From an uncultured Eggerthellaceae bacterium (GTDB lineage: Bacteria > Actinomycetota > Coriobacteriia > Coriobacteriales > Eggerthellaceae), in the NCBI GenBank assembly GCA_934630905.1, contig CAKTXN010000033.1, positions 1 to 18,380 on the forward strand: 18,380 nt of DNA, read 5' to 3'. This document shows, in pieces, positions 14,204 to 18,380 of this stretch. The translations under genes and the position numbers were made by a program. The notes below the pieces were generated by a model. The model saw only the letters and a list, made by a program, of their open reading frames with translations, ran no database searches and had not been told where the DNA came from. How positions within the stretch are numbered: position 1 is the first letter of the stretch; each line of letters starts with the position of its first letter.

Positions 14204-15205
14204 TTACAGATTGTGCTCTTTCCAGTAAACCTTGGAGTAATTGTCAATAGCCTCATCCATGTAATCGTACACACCCGGGAACGTAGAAACGCCCAAACCT
14301 TGCGACGCACCAGGAACGTAATACAAAGGACCACACCAGTCGCATGCCTTTTTGACCTCGGCATCTATAACTTCACGAGTCCAACCCGCGTAGTCAACCT
14401 TAGCCGAGTCAATACCGCCCATGAAGGTAATGTCCTTGCCGTACTTCTCAATGAGCATAGGAATATCGTTAGTGCTCATGACGCCCTGCCAGATATCAAT
14501 ACCCATTTCAATCATATAGGGAACCAGAGTTTCTCCGTAAGAGTCGGAGTGATGCACAATAAGCTCCACACCGCGACTCTTCCAATAGCCGTAAACCTCC
14601 TTGTAGGAATCAAGCAAAAATTCCTCGAACATCTCAGGAGACATGAAGGTGGAAATCTGGGTGCCCCAGTCATCATGATGGAACAATCCGTCGGGGTTCA
14701 GATGATCGCACGTGACTTCAGCCAGTTCAAGCTCGAATTCCGTGATGTACTTGATAAGCTCTTTCAACTCATCGGGGCACTCGTAGAAAGCCGCGCAAAC
14801 GTTGGAAATCTCGCCCAAATAGTGGCACATCTCAAATATGCCAGGAGCCACGAAAGGCATGGCGTATTGGGACTTGCGATCGATCTTCTCAAACGCCTCA
14901 ATATCCTTCTCCCATTCGGATTCAGGCAGTTTCAACGAAGGCTTCTTTACATACTCTTTCCAATCCTCAATGTCCTTGCAAACAATGAGCTCGGGAGTAT
15001 GCACAGGGAAAGCACCCGGCTGACCATCAGCCCAAGAAACAGTAACGCCCCAGTTGTTGACTACGTTGAGCTCACCCGGCTTCGGGTTGTTGCGAGCGCG
15101 ATGCGTTGCCGTCATAACAATGTTGAATGCCTCGTACTGCTTAACGAAGCGTTCGGGCTTGCCGCCCTTCATGACCTCCTGGAGGTTTTCGCGAGGTGTG
15201 AGCAT
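14204..15205 (-). CDS. Uroporphyrinogen-decarboxylase-superfamily protein (probable methyltransferase-like)
   Basis: A 333-aa URO-D fold protein. It lacks the N-terminal RxPVWxMRQAGR signature of HemE, so it is not heme-pathway URO-D. The superfamily includes cobalamin-linked methyltransferases (MtaA, MtbA, CmuA). Visible signatures: PRENLQEVMKGGKPERF (4-20), GLFHHDDWGTQ (173-183), VHHSDSYGETLVPYMIEMG (217-235), IDIWQGV and FMGGIDS (261-267). MtaA/MtbA have an H-x-C zinc site where this protein has HHSD (218-221), so the metal site differs; Cys288 and Cys291 near the C-terminus could still take part. ATG at 15205, RBS AAAAGGAG. It follows the GPH transporter by 90 bases on the same strand. 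No corrinoid protein gene is in view. It may act on methoxylated compounds imported by that transporter; this is inference. Confidence 0.82.
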   Translation of the reverse strand: MLTPRENLQEVMKGGKPERFVKQYEAFNIVMTATHRARNNPKPGELNVVNNWGVTVSWADGQPGAFPVHTPELIVCKDIEDWKEYVKKPSLKLPESEWEKDIEAFEKIDRKSQYAMPFVAPGIFEMCHYLGEISNVCAAFYECPDELKELIKYITEFELELAEVTCDHLNPDGLFHHDDWGTQISTFMSPEMFEEFLLDSYKEVYGYWKSRGVELIVHHSDSYGETLVPYMIEMGIDIWQGVMSTNDIPMLIEKYGKDITFMGGIDSAKVDYAGWTREVIDAEVKKACDWCGPLYYVPGASQGLGVSTFPGVYDYMDEAIDNYSKVYWKEHNL

Positions 15206-15228
15206 TTTTTCTCCTTTTCACTGATTTC

Positions 15229-15263
15229 AAAATTGCGCTCCCTTGTTACCTTGGGAGCGCAAT
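15229..15263 (-). terminator. Intercistronic hairpin, possible attenuator
   Basis: ATTGCGCTCCC (15232-15242) pairs perfectly with GGGAGCGCAAT (15253-15263), loop of 10. In the minus RNA it is followed by UUU then G, a weak terminator. It lies between the transporter and URO-D genes and should lower expression of the latter or stabilise the transporter mRNA. Confidence 0.6.
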
Positions 15264-15295
15264 CGATTCACCTATTGAGATTCTCCCGAAACTAC

Positions 15296-16771
15296 TTATT
15301 TCTCGGTATTCGCAGCAGCTTTGCGAGCATCGATCTCGGCCTGATATTCCTTCAACTTTGCAGGAGTCAGATGATAGCCAGCAAGAAGCAAGATGGCGGC
15401 CAGAACTACCAGAGCAGTGGGGATAAGCATGAATGCAATGCCCAAACCCTGCTGGAAAGCAACGTACTCGGCAGTAAGCGTTGCGCCAGCTACCGTGAAC
15501 GGAGCCATGTCGGCGGCAGTGGTGAAACCAACGGCAGCAAGCACGAAGGGAATCAAGATACCGCGCGCCATGAAGCCAATCTTCAAGGGGAACAGCTGAA
15601 GGCCGTTGATCCAACCAGCAGCGTTCGTGCGATTCTTCCATTCGTTGTACACAACGGTATCGGCATACATAGCAGTGGAGCAAGAGTAGGTAATGCCATA
15701 GCCCAGAAGAGACAGGGACATAAAGACAATGACCATCATCGGGTTGAACAGATTGAAGTAAGCAATGAGCATCATCACTGCCATAAAGGCGAAGGCAGCA
15801 ATCATAGCGTTACGAGCGGACTTCAACAGACGAGAGATAGGAGCGGACAGATAAGCACCAACCACGCAAGCAATGTTGGAAACAAAAATGTAGGTAGCCA
15901 GCAGTGCGGGATCAAAAGCAACGTACGTGAAGTAGTAAGCAGCTACGCCGGAGCAAGTGAAGTTGAAGACCCACTTAGCAATGTCCGCCAAAAGCAAGAA
16001 CACCAGCGGAGGATTGGAAACAAGGGCACGGCCCAAATCGCGGAACGTAGTACGACCGGCATCGTTGCTATCGCGCTTGTAGTTTGCCAGCTCTTCTTTG
16101 GTGTATTCTTTTTCGTAGCCCTTGAACATCTTAAAGTGCACGAAGTAAAGAATTGCAAAGCAAACGCCCATGACAAACGCACCGAAAGCATACTGGTTAG
16201 CTTGACCGAACAAGCTTGCGCCAATAGGCAGCAGACCCGTCATGATGTAACCGAAGAAAATCTTCGAGGCGTTCGACCACATACCGCGGGTAGATGCCAT
16301 GCGAGAACGATCTTCAGGAGAAGTTGCCGCAACAGAAATCATTGCAATGTTGGATACGTACGGGAAGTCCCAAGCCGCATGAGAAACAACGTTGAAGAAG
16401 ATGATAAGCGCGGCAGCAATAGCCGTGTTATCGCTCAGGCGGGTGAACTCAAGGCAGAACAGAATGGGAACGAGCCACGGCAAAACAAGCAGCCAAGAGC
16501 GATAACGACCCCACTTCATGGGCTTCAAAGAATTGATGAAGCCACCGTACATCCAGCCCAGGATCGCATCCACCGTAGCACCTACGCCGGAAACCAGCGC
16601 GGCGGTGGGCGCATCAAACATGGCAAAGTTCGTCAAGAAGAATACGAAATAATACGTTTCTACACTACTCATCAGGTTGAAACCGAAGTCGCCAACACCG
16701 AAGAAAACCTTCAGCGCCTTCGACAAGGGCTTCTTTTGCTGTACTTCAACAGCAGGAGTTTCAGTACTCAT
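15296..16771 (-). CDS. GPH-family MFS cation symporter
   Basis: A 491-aa inner-membrane transporter with about 12 hydrophobic helices. It resembles the glycoside-pentoside-hexuronide:cation symporter family: N-terminal FGVGDFGFNLMSSVETYY (24-41), helix-2/3 loop with SLKPMKWGRYRSW, and WDFPYVSNIAMISVAATSPEDR (about 134-155), which corresponds to the family's conserved D-x-P-Y and M-x-x-x-T region. A central charged loop (YEKEYTKEELANYKRDSND) divides the halves, and the C-terminus is Lys/Ala/Glu-rich. ATG at 16771 with AAAGGGGAAC upstream. It is first in a two-gene unit with the URO-D-like gene and divergent from a PucR/CdaR-type regulator. Substrate unknown; GPH members carry sugars and glycosides, but in this lineage substrates could differ. 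Confidence 0.88.
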   Translation of the reverse strand: MSTETPAVEVQQKKPLSKALKVFFGVGDFGFNLMSSVETYYFVFFLTNFAMFDAPTAALVSGVGATVDAILGWMYGGFINSLKPMKWGRYRSWLLVLPWLVPILFCLEFTRLSDNTAIAAALIIFFNVVSHAAWDFPYVSNIAMISVAATSPEDRSRMASTRGMWSNASKIFFGYIMTGLLPIGASLFGQANQYAFGAFVMGVCFAILYFVHFKMFKGYEKEYTKEELANYKRDSNDAGRTTFRDLGRALVSNPPLVFLLLADIAKWVFNFTCSGVAAYYFTYVAFDPALLATYIFVSNIACVVGAYLSAPISRLLKSARNAMIAAFAFMAVMMLIAYFNLFNPMMVIVFMSLSLLGYGITYSCSTAMYADTVVYNEWKNRTNAAGWINGLQLFPLKIGFMARGILIPFVLAAVGFTTAADMAPFTVAGATLTAEYVAFQQGLGIAFMLIPTALVVLAAILLLAGYHLTPAKLKEYQAEIDARKAAANTEK

Positions 16772-16829
16772 GTAGTTCCCCTTTCGCTTTGTTTAGAGCG
16801 CCTTGATCGGCGCACCCCTCTAGCTGCGA

Positions 16830-16858
16830 ATAATAGGGAGGAAAAATAGGATGCAAAA
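16830..16858 (-). promoter_or_regulatory. Possible promoter of the transporter operon
   Basis: In the minus direction TTTTGC (16853-16858) and TATTAT (16830-16835) are 17 bases apart. The -10 is good, the -35 weak. The upstream TGTGCA palindrome at 16891-16906 would be centred near -75, a usual place for an activator. Confidence 0.4.
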
Positions 16859-16890
16859 GGTCACCTGGTGTTATTTTCTGCCCTCTTCAT

Positions 16891-16906
16891 TGTGCATTTT
16901 TGCATA
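16891..16906. promoter_or_regulatory. Inverted repeat TGTGCA-N4-TGCATA
   Basis: TGTGCA (16891-16896), four T, then TGCATA (16901-16906): five of six bases mirror. It has the same half-site and four-base spacer as the 16964-16981 palindrome, so both may bind one regulator. Confidence 0.5.
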
Positions 16907-16963
16907 GTTACCCGTCCAAAACGAAGCACACTGGGCACCAACGATGCATTTGTTACCATCAAA

Positions 16964-16981
16964 CTGTGCATTGGTGCACAG
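16964..16981. promoter_or_regulatory. Perfect palindrome CTGTGCA-TTGG-TGCACAG
   Basis: Seven-base arms are perfectly inverted around a four-base spacer. The right end touches the predicted -35 of the PucR-type gene (16981-16986), so a protein bound here could repress or regulate that promoter while activating the divergent one. Confidence 0.6.
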
Positions 16982-17009
16982 TATCAATTCCTCAAAAAGC
17001 GTGTATGAT
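16981..17009 (+). promoter_or_regulatory. Possible promoter of the PucR/CdaR-type regulator
   Basis: GTATCA (16981-16986) and TATGAT (17004-17009) are separated by 17 bases. The -35 is poor, the -10 fair. The transcript would start near 17016, about 77 bases before the ATG. Confidence 0.4.
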
Positions 17010-17092
17010 GAAATAACGCGGTTCATCCTTGCCTTGAGTGGCTTAAGGAGACAAACCGACAGGTCGATCTAATAACAGGGGGTTGGATCGCC

Positions 17093-18380
17093 ATGAATCT
17101 TTCCATACGATACATCTACCATAAAATCTTGAAAAAGGATGCTAATGCCTACATTGCAGATGAGCATGCAGTACCCTTGAAAATTCAATGGATCAGTATC
17201 GCTTCGCCCCGTTTTGCCAGCCACGCAGGTTTTCTTTACTTCGTAGAAGAAGAATACGAGCTTCCCACCTTAATGCACAAGGCTGAAGGAGGCTTCGGCT
17301 GCATAGTCCCAGAGCGCTTATCCGATCTGTGCAAAGGCATTCCGCGCATCATTATCGACGATGAAACAGACCCGGATAGCTTGTTCGAATATCTGGTAAC
17401 AGAAGTGGAGAAATACCGCACCTGGCACGATAACATCAACGAGCTGTTAGTATCCGATGCATCCTACCAGGAAATACTTGATGAGACCTCTCAATTTGTT
17501 CCTCGCCCCATGTACATCGCGGACGCCAATTGGCGCATGGTGTCTCATATTGCCTACGAAATGAACGAAATAAGCGCGACTTGGCACTATCAAATGCTTC
17601 ATGACGGCTGGTACCCTATTAGCATAGTGGAAGCGCTCAATCGAACCGGTGAATTCCAACGCATCACGAATCTTCCGCGGGCGGCTCATTTGGAGTCGGA
17701 AGTTTTCACTATGAAAATCATCGCAAAGCCGCTACGTTACCGAAATCAATTGGTGGGCTATTTTTTTATTATCGACACCCATAATGATTTAGGTTATTGC
17801 GAGACCGAAATAGCCGAAGAACTAGGAAAAATGCTGCTACCACTTGTGGCATCCCGCAACACTCTTTCAGGTATCACGAACTCGCAGAACAACTTTATCG
17901 CTCAGGTTATTGGCGGCCATATCACCAGCAGGCAAAAAATTGCCACTAAGCTTATGGAGGAAACGCACTGGCCCCTTCGCTCTGACTTCACCATTGTAAC
18001 GGTCAAATTCGCACAAGATGAGCTTAATAACCACATGCTGCACATGAGAGTTGTGGGCCTTCTAGAAAGCAAACACGACAGTCATGCTTTCTATTACAAA
18101 GACCGGGCTATTGTTGTTTTTCGCACGCAAGGTGTTGACGTCGACGAATTCAGAGAACATCTAAATCGATGCTGCACTTCTCTTCGCCGCGTTCTCGTGG
18201 TAAGCAAGCGCTTTCTCAGCTTTGATCAGCTTCCTGAACACTACGACCAAAATCTGCTGATCGAGGAAATGATTGAGTCCGATCCCACTCCGCGCGTCGT
18301 AAGCTGCGATGCCATGTTGCCAAAACTGCTGGCAGATTTTTGCTATTCAAAAGTACCCCTCTGCTATGAAGTAGACGTCC
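17093..18380 (+). CDS. PucR/CdaR-type transcriptional regulator (C-terminus off the right edge)
   Basis: An open frame from ATG at 17093 to the window end (429 residues). Residues 1-130 match a ligand-region start seen in this regulator class (MNLSIRYIYHKILKKDANAY). About 135-255 looks like a sensor domain (YIADANWRMVSHIAYE and RNQLVGYFFIIDTHNDLGY). About 265-385 resembles the degenerate GGDEF-like domain of CdaR/PucR proteins (FTIVTVKFAQDE, HAFYYKDRAIVVFRTQG, LLIEEMIESDP). The C-terminal PucR HTH should lie just beyond the edge. RBS is modest: AGGGGG is about 12 bases upstream, GGAT is nearer. It is divergent from the GPH transporter-URO-D operon, which is its probable target, with TGTGCA palindromes between. 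Cytoplasmic; no membrane helix seen. Confidence 0.78.
   Translation, partial: MNLSIRYIYHKILKKDANAYIADEHAVPLKIQWISIASPRFASHAGFLYFVEEEYELPTLMHKAEGGFGCIVPERLSDLCKGIPRIIIDDETDPDSLFEYLVTEVEKYRTWHDNINELLVSDASYQEILDETSQFVPRPMYIADANWRMVSHIAYEMNEISATWHYQMLHDGWYPISIVEALNRTGEFQRITNLPRAAHLESEVFTMKIIAKPLRYRNQLVGYFFIIDTHNDLGYCETEIAEELGKMLLPLVASRNTLSGITNSQNNFIAQVIGGHITSRQKIATKLMEETHWPLRSDFTIVTVKFAQDELNNHMLHMRVVGLLESKHDSHAFYYKDRAIVVFRTQGVDVDEFREHLNRCCTSLRRVLVVSKRFLSFDQLPEHYDQNLLIEEMIESDPTPRVVSCDAMLPKLLADFCYSKVPLCYEVDV

Larger units (their letters stand above)
16772..17092. promoter_or_regulatory. Divergent control region, transporter operon / PucR-type gene
   Basis: A 321-base region with no gene. It contains two inverted repeats built on TGTGCA (16891-16906 and 16964-16981), a related GATGCATTTGTTACC (16943-16957) and possible promoters in both directions. 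A short GCGCC/GGCGC hairpin (16798-16813) lies in the transporter leader. Confidence 0.6.

Noticed and set aside
14204..15205. HemE (heme-pathway uroporphyrinogen decarboxylase)
   Set aside because: The HemE N-terminal arginine signature is absent, and the context is a transporter operon rather than heme genes.
14213..16849. 878-aa plus-strand open frame
   Set aside because: Covers the URO-D and transporter genes on the opposite strand and crosses their gap; no recognisable domain, so a shadow.

Overview
The window fits a strictly anaerobic member of the Eggerthellaceae/Coriobacteriia (Actinomycetota). The basis is moderate-to-high GC, a LuxR regulator fused to a polytopic membrane domain, a DMSO-reductase-superfamily molybdenum enzyme with unusual subunits, a PucR/CdaR-type regulator and an old-yellow-enzyme reductase. 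This is inference from gene content, and the genus cannot be fixed. No tRNA, rRNA, CRISPR array, transposase or integrase was seen.

Layout. (1) 1-3996, minus strand: a housekeeping block acpS - nnrD - ligA (ligA runs off the left edge). All three proteins carry unusual low-complexity extensions or insertions. (2) 3997-4923: a gene-free stretch with a long inverted repeat (32 bp perfect core inside 55 bp arms on one symmetry axis, around a 127 bp interior) and an orphan plus-strand terminator-like hairpin. (3) 4924-7146, minus: a Cys-rich 79-aa protein followed by a 651-aa FMN/4Fe-4S/FAD enoate-reductase-like enzyme. (4) 7385-7903, plus: a SlyD-like FKBP prolyl isomerase. (5) 8021-11891, minus: an operon of a zinc-ribbon protein, a molybdopterin catalytic subunit, a small ferredoxin-like subunit and two unknown small proteins, closed by a strong terminator. 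(6) 12278-13990, plus: a membrane-spanning LuxR regulator divergent from that operon. (7) 14204-16771, minus: a GPH-type MFS transporter followed by a URO-D-superfamily protein. (8) 17093 to the right edge, plus: a PucR/CdaR-type regulator divergent from the transporter operon, with TGTGCA-type palindromes between them.

Main point of interest. The molybdenum enzyme seems to have lost iron-sulfur clusters in both subunits. The catalytic subunit has no cysteine in its first 105 residues, where an N-terminal cluster would be bound. The 119-aa partner aligns with a 4Fe-4S ferredoxin subunit, but nearly all cluster cysteines are replaced and the middle cluster region is missing. That suggests a redox-neutral reaction (transhydroxylase- or hydratase-like) or an unusual electron route.

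How the genes may work together (inference): the transporter brings in a small plant-derived or host-derived compound, the URO-D-like protein modifies it (possibly methyl removal) under PucR-type control, and the molybdenum enzyme acts on a hydroxylated compound under control of the membrane LuxR sensor. Neither the substrates nor a link between the two operons is shown by the sequence.
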